Shown here: positions 55,382 through 63,534 of the stretch, piece after piece
How the letters are laid out: every line of letters begins with the position of its first letter
Position numbering within the stretch: the first letter of the stretch is position 1
Assembly: GCF_014204865.1 (NCBI RefSeq)
Contig: NZ_JACHMG010000001.1
Coordinates: 3,002,501 to 3,066,500, forward strand
Origin: Amycolatopsis jiangsuensis
GTDB lineage: Bacteria > Actinomycetota > Actinomycetes > Mycobacteriales > Pseudonocardiaceae
DNA length: 64,000 nt
Direction: 5' to 3'
The notes under the pieces: model-generated
What the model saw: only the letters and a program-made list of their open reading frames with translations
The model's database searches: none
What the model was told of the DNA's origin: nothing
Position numbers and translations under genes: made by a program

Positions 55382-55517
55382 GCAGGGGCATGCCCACCGC
55401 CTCACGCCACATAGGTCCATGCCGCACCATCCGAGCACCGCACGTCCATCCGGCGCAGTACGGGCAGCGCGGCACGGGCCCGGTGCTCCGGATGTTCCGG
55501 CGGCTACGCTCCGGGGT

Positions 55518-56264
55518 GTGCTGGTGCTCCTCCCTCCCTCCGAGACCAAGGCCGACGGCGGCAAAGGCGCTCCGCTGGACCTCGACGCCCTGTCGTTCCC
55601 CGAGCTGAATCCGGTGCGGGCCAAGCTCGCCGACGCGCTGGTCGAGCTGGCCCGGGACGTTCCCGCGAGCCTGGCCGCGCTCGGCATCTCGGCCCGGCAG
55701 GCCGACGAAGTCACCCGCAACGCGCAGCTGTGGACCTCGCCCACGATGCCGGCGCTGCGCCGCTACACCGGCGTGCTCTACGACGCGCTCGACGTGCGCG
55801 GTTTCACCCGCGCGGCGCTCGACAAGGCACAGCGGCGGCTCGCCGTCACCTCCGCGCTGTTCGGGGCGGTCTCGGCAGTCGACCCGATCCCCGCCTACCG
55901 GCTTTCCGGCGGCACCACGGTGCCTGCGCTGGGAACCGTGCGGGGGCTGTGGAAGCCGGTGCTGGAACCGGTGCTGCGCGACGTCGAAGGCTTGGTGGTC
56001 GACCTGCGCTCGGGCAGCTACGCGGCCTTCGCGAAACTGCGCCAGGACGCGGTCACGGTGCGCGTGGTCACCGAGGACGCGCACGGCAACCGCACCACAG
56101 TCAGTCACTTCAACAAGGCCTACAAGGGACGGCTGGCCGCGGTGCTCGCCACCACCCGCAGCGAGCCGTCCACTGTGGACCAGCTGGCCCGGGTGGCGTC
56201 GAAGGCAGGCCTCACCGTCGAACGCACCGGCGAACACGCACTGGAACTCCTGACCGGAGACTGA
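55518..56264 (+). CDS. yaaA: Peroxide stress protein YaaA
   Basis: The 248-residue product is UPF0246/YaaA: it begins 'VLVLLPPSETKADGGKG' and ends with 'VSHFNKAYKGRLA'. YaaA lowers free iron and limits DNA damage under peroxide stress and binds DNA. The start is GTG 55518, and longer frames would run through the repeat array. A perfect palindromic terminator follows 11 bp after the stop. Confidence 0.93.
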   Translation: MLVLLPPSETKADGGKGAPLDLDALSFPELNPVRAKLADALVELARDVPASLAALGISARQADEVTRNAQLWTSPTMPALRRYTGVLYDALDVRGFTRAALDKAQRRLAVTSALFGAVSAVDPIPAYRLSGGTTVPALGTVRGLWKPVLEPVLRDVEGLVVDLRSGSYAAFAKLRQDAVTVRVVTEDAHGNRTTVSHFNKAYKGRLAAVLATTRSEPSTVDQLARVASKAGLTVERTGEHALELLTGD

Positions 56265-56275
56265 CCCCGGCCCAC

Positions 56276-56303
56276 AGTGCCGTGAAGGCGCCTTCACGGC
56301 ACT
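56276..56303. terminator. Perfect 28-bp palindrome after yaaA
   Basis: Positions 56276-56289 are the exact reverse complement of 56290-56303, followed by TT. As RNA it folds into a 12-bp stem with a 4-nt loop. It lies directly after yaaA and probably terminates it. The core GTGCCGTGAAGG is a very common intergenic palindrome in Amycolatopsis and relatives as I recall it. Confidence 0.75.
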
Positions 56304-56352
56304 TCAGGAGCCGTCCACAGACGCGGTCAAGCACCGTGGAGAGCGCCACAAT

Positions 56353-56422
56353 CCCACGCCGTCAAGCCCGGCCACGCAGCCACAACAGGGTTCAGGAGAA
56401 CCGCGCCGCAGCACAGACAGCC
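56353..56422 (-). repeat. Duplicated 3' end of the adjacent oxidase gene
   Basis: The block at about 56353-56422 resembles 56435-56494. The latter contains the last codons and stop of the DAO-family gene (TGA at 56468-56466) plus its downstream flank. The copy has its own in-frame ending, 'AVCAAARFS' and stop, versus 'AACAPTRFS' and stop in the real gene. The downstream sequence around CACGCCRTCAAGCCC is shared too. It is a partial tandem duplication. Confidence 0.75.
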
Positions 56423-56465
56423 AAAAGGCCAGCCCCCACGCCATCAAGCCCAGCCACAGCAGGGT

Positions 56466-57554
56466 TCAGGAGAACCGCGTCGGGGCACAGGCGGCGAGGA
56501 GGTCGGCCGGGACGTCCTCGCCCAGTACCAGGTCGGCGACCAGTTTCCCGGCGTACGGGCCCAGCGTCAGCCCGGCCGGGCCGAAGCCGGTGGACAGGAA
56601 CAGGCCGGGGGCGACCTGACCCAGCAGCGGCAGCGTGTCCGGGGTCGCGGGCCGGAAGCCGACGCGGGTTTCGGCGAGGCTCGCGTCGGCAAGGCCGGGG
56701 GCGGTCCGCAGCGCCTCGTCCAGGACCTCCCGCTGACCGGCCACGGTCACCCGGTGGTCGAAGCCCGTGCCGGCCTCCCGGGTCGCGCCCGCGACCACCC
56801 GGCCGCCGGGGAACGACAGCAGGTAGTGGCTCCTGCGCGGCAGCACGACCGGCCAGGCCGCGGTCTCCGTGCCCGGCAGGTCGAAATGGCTGATCTGGCC
56901 CCGGTGCGCCGTGACCGGCACCGAGATGCCCACCGGCTCGGCCACCTCGGCCGACCACGCGCCGGCGGCGAGCACGACCGCGTCCCCGGTCAGCTCGTCC
57001 GCTCCCGCCCGAACCCGCAGCCCGGGCAGCAGCGAAGCCGGTGCCTCGACGAACTGCACGCCACGGTCGATCGACGCGGAGATCAGTGCGCGGCGCAGCA
57101 CCCGCCCGTCGACCCGGCCCGCGCCGCTCAGGTGCACTGCGGCGAGGTCCGGCGCCAGCGGCGGGAACAATTCCCGCGCCTGCTCCGGGTCCAGCCGCCG
57201 CACGGTGCCCACCTCGGGGGCGTCCGCGGCACGGGCGACAAGCCGTTCCTCCACCTCGGCCAGCTCCTCGCCGGCCGCCGAGACGACGAGCCCGCCGACG
57301 ACTTCGTACGACGGTTCGTGCCCCAGTTCCCGCAGCTCGGCAGCGAGCCGTGGGTAGTAGCCGCCGGCCGCGGCGGCGAGCGGGTACACCGCGTCGTCGC
57401 CTCGCGAGGTCCACGGGCTGATGATCCCCGCGCCCGCGTCCGTGGCCACCCCGGGCAGGTCTGCGTCCACGACGACGACGTCCGCCCCACGGGAGGCCAG
57501 GTGGTAGGCGGTGGCGGCGCCACCCATCCCGCTGCCGATCACGATCACGCGCAT
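56466..57554 (-). CDS. FAD-dependent D-amino-acid-oxidase-family (DAO) enzyme
   Basis: The 362-residue flavoprotein has the FAD motif 'RVIVIGSGMGGAATAYHLAS' at the N-terminus. It shows DAO-family blocks 'GAGRVDGRVLRRALI', 'VVLAAGAWSAEVAEPVGI' and 'GFRPATPDTLPLLGQ', and a C-terminal 'STGFGPAGLTLGPYAGKL'. Relatives oxidise glycine, sarcosine or D-amino acids to imino acids and hydrogen peroxide. The start is ATG 57554. GTG 57563 overlaps the upstream pseudogene stop and is a possible alternative. Its upstream neighbour is a broken carotenoid-dehydrogenase-like gene, and its 3' end is duplicated in the flank. Confidence 0.88.
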   Translation of the reverse strand: MRVIVIGSGMGGAATAYHLASRGADVVVVDADLPGVATDAGAGIISPWTSRGDDAVYPLAAAAGGYYPRLAAELRELGHEPSYEVVGGLVVSAAGEELAEVEERLVARAADAPEVGTVRRLDPEQARELFPPLAPDLAAVHLSGAGRVDGRVLRRALISASIDRGVQFVEAPASLLPGLRVRAGADELTGDAVVLAAGAWSAEVAEPVGISVPVTAHRGQISHFDLPGTETAAWPVVLPRRSHYLLSFPGGRVVAGATREAGTGFDHRVTVAGQREVLDEALRTAPGLADASLAETRVGFRPATPDTLPLLGQVAPGLFLSTGFGPAGLTLGPYAGKLVADLVLGEDVPADLLAACAPTRFS

Positions 57555-57559
57555 GATCT

Positions 57560-58875
57560 TCACCCTGCCCGATCAGCACCGGGACGTCGACCGATTAACG
57601 CCATCGCGGCGTTGTGCCCGGGAATCCCGCTCACGCCGCCTCCCCGCACCGCGCCGGCGCCGCACAGCAGCACGCGCTCGTGTGCGGTTTCGACGCCCCA
57701 GGTTCCGGCTTCGCCGTACGGCCACGACAGGTCGCGGTGAAAGATGTGCCCTCGTGGCAACCCGAGCTCGGCTTCCAAGTCCAGTGGCATTTTCGCCTCC
57801 ACGCAAGGGGTGCCGTCCGCGTCCCGCAGCGGGCAGTCCTCGATCGGCTCGGCGAGCACGCTGTTCAGCGAAGCGCAGGTCGCCCGCAGCGCTTCGGCCC
57901 GCGCTCGCTCGTTGTCCTGCTCGAAAAGCCGCGCCGGCATGTGCAAACCGAACAGGGTGAGCGTCTGTACGCCCGCTTTTCGTTCCGCAGGACCGAGAAT
58001 CGACGCATCGGTCAACGAGTGGCAGTAGATCTCACACGGTGGTAACGCCGGAATCCGGCCCGCCGCAGCTTCCGCGTACGCAGTCTCCAGCTGGGAGAAG
58101 GACTCGTTCACGTGGAACGTGCCGCCGAAGGCGTCGCGCGGGTCGATCGAGCGATCTCGCAACCGGGGCAACCGCCGCAGCGCCATGTTCACCTTCAGCT
58201 GCGCACCTTCGGGTGCCTCGACGGGCTCCTCGCCGAGCAGACGCGAGAGCGTGCGTGGCGCGACGTTGGCCAGGACGTGCCCGCCGACCACCACTCGCTC
58301 CACTCCGTCCTCGCGTCGGTGAGCACCACTCCGCGGACGGTGTCGTCAGTGAACGACGTGGTCAGCGTTTCCCCTACGGGGCGCTCGAAAAATGTCTCCC
58401 ACGGCTCGTCGTCACCGAGCCGCGCACGCAGCTCGGCACGGGAGGGCAACGCCTCGGTGAGGCTGTCGAAGGTCACCGCGGCGACCCGCCCGGCCAGCGC
58501 GTAGAACCGCCGCCAGGCATCGAAGTCCTTTGTGGACCCTGTGACGGTGCGGAACGACTCGGCGGTCCGCGCCTCGTCCGCCGTGTCGACAAGGAGACCG
58601 GCATCGCCCACCGGGGTGCAGGAGGACATCCGGCGCCGCTGGAACCGCACGTTCAGGCCCAGGTCCGCGACGATCCGCCGGGGCAGCAGGCTGACCAGGT
58701 ACGAATACCGCGACAGCCGCACGTCGACTCCACCGAACGCGCGGAACGACACCGCCGCGCCGCCGATCTCGGCCCGGCGCTCGAGCACCAGCACCGACCG
58801 CCCGGCCCGCGCCAGGTAGCCCGCCGCGACCAGCCCGTTGTGGCCGCCACCCACGATCACCGCGTCGTAGTCCAT
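57560..58875 (-). pseudogene. Broken phytoene-desaturase-like FAD oxidoreductase
   Basis: The 5' part (ATG 58875 to about 58312) reads 'YDAVIVGGGHNGLVAAGYLA', 'LVLERRAEIGGAAVSFRAFG' and ends with 'SFTDDTVRGVVLTDA', all normal for the actinobacterial NAD(P)/FAD (CrtI-like) oxidoreductases. After this point the frame is lost. The 3' part resumes in another frame near 58303 with 'GGHVLANVAPRTLSRLLG' and continues to 'VSGIPGHNAAMAL' and stop. About 80-90 residues that normally link the two halves (the conserved middle segment) are absent. A deletion with frameshift fits best. Full-length relatives have about 510-530 residues, and the two pieces total about 435. It is not functional as one protein. 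Confidence 0.78.
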
Positions 58876-59073
58876 GGCGCCGAGGCCAGGGCGCGGTAAT
58901 TCGGTTGCGCGAGGTCCGGCCGGGCGGCACGCTGTGCGGCGAGACGGAAACGCCGAGGCGAGGAGGTGCGTCGTGGAGAGTGTCCGGGCGTTGTCCTGCC
59001 CGCTTCCGCCCGCCCCTCCCGGCTAGAGCACGTGCTCGCCCGGTGGGGCATCCCGATCGAGGAGAACCCACCA

Positions 59074-60027
59074 GTGCGCTGGCACGACTACGAAGACTTT
59101 TCCGATTCCTTCGACGACGACTCCGGACGGCGCCCCCGCCGCCGGTACGACGACAGTCCCGCGCCGGCCCGGCGCGGGCGGCTCACCGAGGGCGAACGCG
59201 TCCGGCTCGCCCAGCTGCGCGAGGACGCCTACACCGAGACCGCCCTGCCCGACGGCGCCGATCGCTGGACCACCTGGGGCGAGGCCGACCAGGGCCCGCA
59301 TCCGCGGCCGGACTGGGTGATCACCGGCCTCGGCGCGCTCGACACCGACCTCGGCGTGCTCAAGACCGGCAAGGAAGCCGACGTCCACCTGGTGCGCCGC
59401 CACGAACCCGGCGCCGAGGGGGTGCTGCTCGCGGCCAAGCGGTACCGCTCGGACGAGCACAAGCTGTTCCACCGCGACGCGGGCTACCTCGAGGGCAGGC
59501 GGATGCGGCGGTCCCGCGAAATGCGCGCGATCGCCGGGCGGACCACGTTCGGCCGCAACCTGATCGCCGAGCAGTGGGCGGCCGCCGAGTTCGCCGCACT
59601 GACCCGGCTGTGGACGATCGGCGCCCCGGTGCCGTACCCGGTGCAGCGGCACGGCACCGAGCTGCTGCTCGAATTCCTCGGCGAACCGGACGGCACGGCC
59701 GCGCCCCGGCTGGCCCAGCTCCGCCCGGAGCGCGACGAACTGGCGGAGCTGTGGGAGCAGGCCGCCGCGGCGCTGGAACTGCTGGCCGCGCAGGGACTCG
59801 CGCACGGCGACCTGTCCGCCTACAACCTCCTGGTGCACGAAGGTCACCTGATGGTGATCGACCTGCCGCAGGTGGTCGACCTCATCGCCAATCCGCGCGG
59901 GCCGGAGTTCCTGGCTCGCGACGTGGCGAACCTGGCCGGGTGGTTCCGCGGCCGCGGCCTGCCCGGCGACCTGGCCGACACCGACGAGCTGGTGGCCCGC
60001 CTGACCTTCGCGGCCGGGCTCGGCTGA
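59074..60027 (+). CDS. RIO1-family serine/threonine protein kinase
   Basis: The 317-residue kinase starts at GTG 59074 (GAGGAG about 10 nt upstream). It has the RIO pattern: lysine K122 in 'GVLLAAKRYRSDEHK', 'KTGKEADVHLV' as the ATP loop, the catalytic loop 'AHGDLSAYNLL' (D246, N251) and the metal aspartate in 'MVIDLPQVVDL' (D263). RIO kinases lack the usual peptide-binding lobes. The eukaryotic ones act in ribosome maturation. The bacterial role is not established. The first 60 residues are acidic and probably disordered. It is divergent from the pseudogene and is followed by the helicase leader. Confidence 0.93.
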   Translation: MRWHDYEDFSDSFDDDSGRRPRRRYDDSPAPARRGRLTEGERVRLAQLREDAYTETALPDGADRWTTWGEADQGPHPRPDWVITGLGALDTDLGVLKTGKEADVHLVRRHEPGAEGVLLAAKRYRSDEHKLFHRDAGYLEGRRMRRSREMRAIAGRTTFGRNLIAEQWAAAEFAALTRLWTIGAPVPYPVQRHGTELLLEFLGEPDGTAAPRLAQLRPERDELAELWEQAAAALELLAAQGLAHGDLSAYNLLVHEGHLMVIDLPQVVDLIANPRGPEFLARDVANLAGWFRGRGLPGDLADTDELVARLTFAAGLG

Positions 60028-60409
60028 CCGCACGTCCGTCGAGGTCTTTGCGCGGAATCCAGTTCTTGCGAGGAGGTTGCTACGGGCTTCACGGACGGCG
60101 TCGCGGACGTGGCGCAGCACACAGCTGCGACACCGCCCACAACCGTGGACCTGGGTGCGAAAGCACGCGGGCCGCTCCGGTACAGTGAACACAGACCGCA
60201 ACGGCGGCGTGGATGAGTTGGTGTCCGTCGCCTCCACAGCCCACCGCAGGGCTCGCGGTGTCATCCGAAGCAATTCCCGTCGGTGTCCGATGCCAACGGC
60301 GTCGTGCACCGGGTCCGTCCCTGTGAACGCCCACTGCCACACCATCTTGCCCTGCCTGCGCGCGGGCAGCCCGGGCCTCCTTGCGACGTGCCACGTCCGA
60401 GAGGCATCT
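60028..60409 (+). promoter_or_regulatory. Long leader region upstream of the DEAD-box helicase
   Basis: Between the RIO kinase stop and the helicase start lie 382 bp without a supportable gene. TACAGT at 60181-60186 is a good -10 hexamer and would give a 5' untranslated region of about 215 nt. The region has several GC-rich stems, and no known riboswitch class was recognised. Long leaders before DEAD-box helicases are often cold- or autoregulated. Confidence 0.45.
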
Positions 60410-62041
60410 GTGACAGTCACGTTCAATTCCGGCCACTCCACCCGCTCCCCGCGAGCCGGCCGGCCCGATCGCGCACCGCGGCACCGCCAGTCCGGCGGCG
60501 AGCTGCTGCGCGACGACGCGGTGGAGACCCCGAAGGCCCGCAGCTTCGCCGAGCTGGGCCTGCCCGAGGACCTGCTGCGGGCGCTGTCCGAGCTGGGCAT
60601 CGACGCGCCGTTCCCGATCCAGTCCGCGACCATCCCGGACGCGCTGGCCGGCCGCGACGTGCTGGGCCGTGCGCAGACCGGGTCCGGCAAGACCCTCGCG
60701 TTCGGGCTGGCGATGCTGGCCCGCCTCGACGGCGGCAAGGCCCGTCCGAAGCGGCCGCGCGCGCTGGTGCTCGTGCCCACCCGCGAGCTGGCCATGCAGG
60801 TGGCCGACTCGCTGACCCCGCTGGCCAAGTCGCTCGGCCTGTGGTGCCGCACCGCGGTCGGCGGAATGTCCTTCGGCCGCCAGGCCGAATCCCTCTCCCG
60901 CGGCGTCGACCTGCTGATCGCCACGCCGGGCCGGCTGTCGGACCACGTCCGCCAGGGCACCGCGTCGCTGGGCGACTGCAACTTCATCGCCCTCGACGAG
61001 GCCGACCAGATGGCCGACATGGGCTTCATGCCGCAGGTGCGCGAGATCATGGACCTCACCCCGCCGGGCGGGCAGCGGCTGCTGTTCTCCGCGACGCTCG
61101 ACGGCGACGTGGACCGGCTGGTCCGGCAGTACCTGACCGACCCGGTCACGCATTCGGTCGCGCCGTCGACCGCGAGCGTCACCACCATGGACCACCACCT
61201 GTTCCAGGTGTCGCACTCGGACAAGCAGGACATCATCACCCGGATCGGTGCCCGTGAGGGCCGCACGATCATGTTCGTGCGCACCAAGCACCACGTGGAC
61301 CGGCTCACCGAGCGGCTGCGTGAGCAGGGCGTGCACGCGGCGGCGCTGCACGGCGGCAAGACCCAGGGCCAGCGCAACCGCGTGCTCTCGGACTTCAAAG
61401 AGGGCCACGCCGCGGTGCTGGTGGCCACCGACGTCGCCGCGCGCGGCATTCACGTCGACGACATCTCCCTGGTGCTGCACGTGGACCCGGCCGCGGACCA
61501 CAAGGACTACCTGCACCGCGCGGGCCGCACCGCGCGCGCCGGCGCCTCCGGCATCGTCGTCACGCTGGTCACCCGTGACCAGCGGCGCACCGTCAACCGG
61601 ATGACCGACCGGGCCGGCGTGCGGGCCGAGACCACGATGATCCGCCCGGAGGACGCCGACCTGTCGCGGATCACCGGCGCCCGCGAGCCGAGCGGCGAGC
61701 CGGTGGTGGAGCGGCGCCGCGAGACGCCGCGCCGGGGCCGTAACTTCGGCGACCGGGACAACCGCGGCTACCGCGGTGGACGTGAACGCCGTGGCTCCTT
61801 CGAGGACCGCGGCCGGCGTGGCTACGGCGAAGGCTCGCGGGAGGACCGCGGCGGCTACCAGGACTCGCGCGAAGACCGTCCGGCCTACGGCGGCCGGGGC
61901 TCCCGCGACGGGCGGCCGGGCTACGGCTCTCGGGACGGCCGTCCCGGTCAAGGCCGGGGCCGCCAGCAGCGCTTCGACGGGGGCGGCTCGGGCCGCCCGC
62001 AGCGTCCGGGCCGTGGCCCGCGGCGCGGCTACGACGCCTGA
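60410..62041 (+). CDS. DEAD-box RNA helicase
   Basis: The 543-residue protein starts at GTG 60410 with GAGAGG upstream. A longer in-frame extension is rejected because it would run through the leader. The helicase core has the Q-motif 'LGIDAPFPIQSATIPDALAG', motif I 'GRAQTGSGKTLAFGLA' (about residue 86), 'VPTRELAMQVADS', motif II 'ALDEADQMADMGF' (about 194), 'LLFSATLDGD' and motif VI 'HRAGRTARAG' (about 370). The tail from about residue 430 is rich in R, G, D and Y, with RGR/RGG-like units that bind RNA. It remodels structured RNA, probably in ribosome assembly or cold adaptation. A terminator follows. Confidence 0.95.
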   Translation: MTVTFNSGHSTRSPRAGRPDRAPRHRQSGGELLRDDAVETPKARSFAELGLPEDLLRALSELGIDAPFPIQSATIPDALAGRDVLGRAQTGSGKTLAFGLAMLARLDGGKARPKRPRALVLVPTRELAMQVADSLTPLAKSLGLWCRTAVGGMSFGRQAESLSRGVDLLIATPGRLSDHVRQGTASLGDCNFIALDEADQMADMGFMPQVREIMDLTPPGGQRLLFSATLDGDVDRLVRQYLTDPVTHSVAPSTASVTTMDHHLFQVSHSDKQDIITRIGAREGRTIMFVRTKHHVDRLTERLREQGVHAAALHGGKTQGQRNRVLSDFKEGHAAVLVATDVAARGIHVDDISLVLHVDPAADHKDYLHRAGRTARAGASGIVVTLVTRDQRRTVNRMTDRAGVRAETTMIRPEDADLSRITGAREPSGEPVVERRRETPRRGRNFGDRDNRGYRGGRERRGSFEDRGRRGYGEGSREDRGGYQDSREDRPAYGGRGSRDGRPGYGSRDGRPGQGRGRQQRFDGGGSGRPQRPGRGPRRGYDA

Positions 62042-62048
62042 TCACCGG

Positions 62049-62078
62049 AAACGGCTCCGCTGCGGCGGGGCCGTTTTT
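62049..62078 (+). terminator. Rho-independent terminator after the helicase gene
   Basis: A 12-bp stem (about 62049-62060 with 62065-62076, with one G-T wobble), a 4-nt loop and a TTTTT run (62074-62078) lie 8 bp after the helicase stop. Confidence 0.85.
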
Positions 62079-62152
62079 CGTTGCCGTCGAGGAGGTTTCG
62101 CTGTGGCAGGGCGCACGCCCCGGCTGCCGGGCCGGATGCGACACTGCCAGAC

Positions 62153-63328
62153 GTGAACGCCTCGTCCCCGCCGCCGCCCGACACCGTCTTCGACTGGCTC
62201 GACGCCGAGGCCACGAAGCGGGCGGACGCGGGACTGACGCGGCGGTTGCGACCGCGGCCCGCGCAGCCCGACGAACTCGACCTGGCGGGCAACGACTACC
62301 TCGGACTGGCCCGGGACAAGCGGGTCGCCGGGTCAGCCGCGGCGGCCGCGTTGCGCTGGGGTGCCGGCGCCACCGGATCGCGGCTGGTGACCGGCTCCAC
62401 CGAACTGCACGCCGAGCTGGAACACGAGCTGGCCCGGTTCTGCGGTGCGCAGGCGGCTCTCGTTTTCTCCTCCGGGTTCGCCGCCAACCTGGGTGCGGTG
62501 ACCGCGCTGTCCGGCGCGGAGTCCGCGATCGTCAGCGACAAGTACGTGCACGCGTCGCTGATCGAGGGCTGCCGGCTTTCCCGGGCCGACGTGGCGGCGG
62601 TCGCGCACGCGGATCCGGAAGCGGTCCGGCACGCGCTGGCCACGCGGCGGAAACCGCGGGCGCTCGTGGTCACCGAGTCGATCTTCTCCGTGGACGGCGA
62701 CGCGGCCGCGCTGGGTGAGGTCCACGGGATCTGCCGCGAACACGGCGCCGCACTGCTCGTCGACGACGCGCACGGCCTCGGCGTGCTCGGCGAAGGGGGC
62801 CGAGGGGCGGTCCACGCGGCCGGGCTGTCCGCCGCACCGGACGTGGTGACCACCTGCACGCTTTCGAAGGCACTCGGCGCTCAAGGCGGCGCCGTGATCG
62901 GCCCACGCCGGGTGATCCGGCATCTGGTGGAAACGGCGCGCAGCTTCATCTTCGACACCGCGCTCGCACCCGCGAGCGCTGCCGCGGCGCTGGCCGCGCT
63001 GGGCGTGCTCAAGTCCGAACCGGATCTGCCGGCGAAGGCGATCGACAACGCCGCCAACCTCGCCATGCACCTGAAGGCGGCCGGCCTGCGCACCACTCTC
63101 CCCGAAGCGGCAGTCATCTCAGTGCGCGCACCGTCACCGGAAGCCGCCTTCGGCTGGGCGGAAGCGTGTGCGGAACAAGGGATTCGCGTCGCCTGCTTCC
63201 GCCCGCCCTCGGTGCCGGACGGCGTTTCCCGGCTCCGCCTGACCGCCCGCGCGAACCTGACCGAGTCCGATGTGGACCGCGCGGTGAAGGTGCTCACCGC
63301 CACCGCTCCCCGCGGTGCTGCCGCCTAA
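62153..63328 (+). CDS. bioF: 8-amino-7-oxononanoate synthase (biotin synthesis)
   Basis: The 391-residue fold-type I PLP enzyme joins pimeloyl thioester and L-alanine. It carries 'LDLAGNDYLGLARDKRV' at about residue 40, 'ATGSRLVTGSTELHAELE', 'VFSSGFAANLGAVTALSG', 'LLVDDAHGLGVLGEGGRG' and the PLP lysine in 'CTLSKALGAQGGAV' (about residue 239). Start GTG 62153 is the best of several. There is no strong ribosome site and an upstream in-frame start (62081) exists. No other bio gene is visible within the window, so it may be a lone copy or the start of a cluster split elsewhere. KBL and related alpha-oxoamine synthases were considered, but BioF wording fits better. Confidence 0.88.
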   Translation: MNASSPPPPDTVFDWLDAEATKRADAGLTRRLRPRPAQPDELDLAGNDYLGLARDKRVAGSAAAAALRWGAGATGSRLVTGSTELHAELEHELARFCGAQAALVFSSGFAANLGAVTALSGAESAIVSDKYVHASLIEGCRLSRADVAAVAHADPEAVRHALATRRKPRALVVTESIFSVDGDAAALGEVHGICREHGAALLVDDAHGLGVLGEGGRGAVHAAGLSAAPDVVTTCTLSKALGAQGGAVIGPRRVIRHLVETARSFIFDTALAPASAAAALAALGVLKSEPDLPAKAIDNAANLAMHLKAAGLRTTLPEAAVISVRAPSPEAAFGWAEACAEQGIRVACFRPPSVPDGVSRLRLTARANLTESDVDRAVKVLTATAPRGAAA

Positions 63329-63336
63329 GAGCTGCC

Positions 63337-63471
63337 AGCCGTGGCCTGGCCATCCTGGGTGCGACGCTGTCGCTGCTGACGGAGGTGGGCTGCGAGCAGG
63401 TGTTCATGGAGGCGGTTGCGAGCCGTTCCGGGGCTGCGAAGACGACGAACCACCGTCGCTACCGGGCTCGG
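63337..63471 (+). pseudogene. Relic of a TetR-family DNA-binding domain
   Basis: The frame at 63337-63471 reads 'LAILGATLSLLTEVGCEQV' then 'MEAVASRSGAAKTTNHRRY', which aligns with the helix-turn-helix of TetR proteins (typical: AILDATLELLAEVGYDxVTMEAVA). No start codon or ribosome site is found, and the frame after 63471 turns into shadow sequence without the ligand domain. It is therefore a fragment left between bioF and the amidohydrolase gene. Confidence 0.6.
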
Positions 63472-63534
63472 GCGTCGCCGGCACAGCCGCCGCGCTCCGC
63501 ATCTGGCTCCGCTCGTGAACGGGAGACACGCGGC

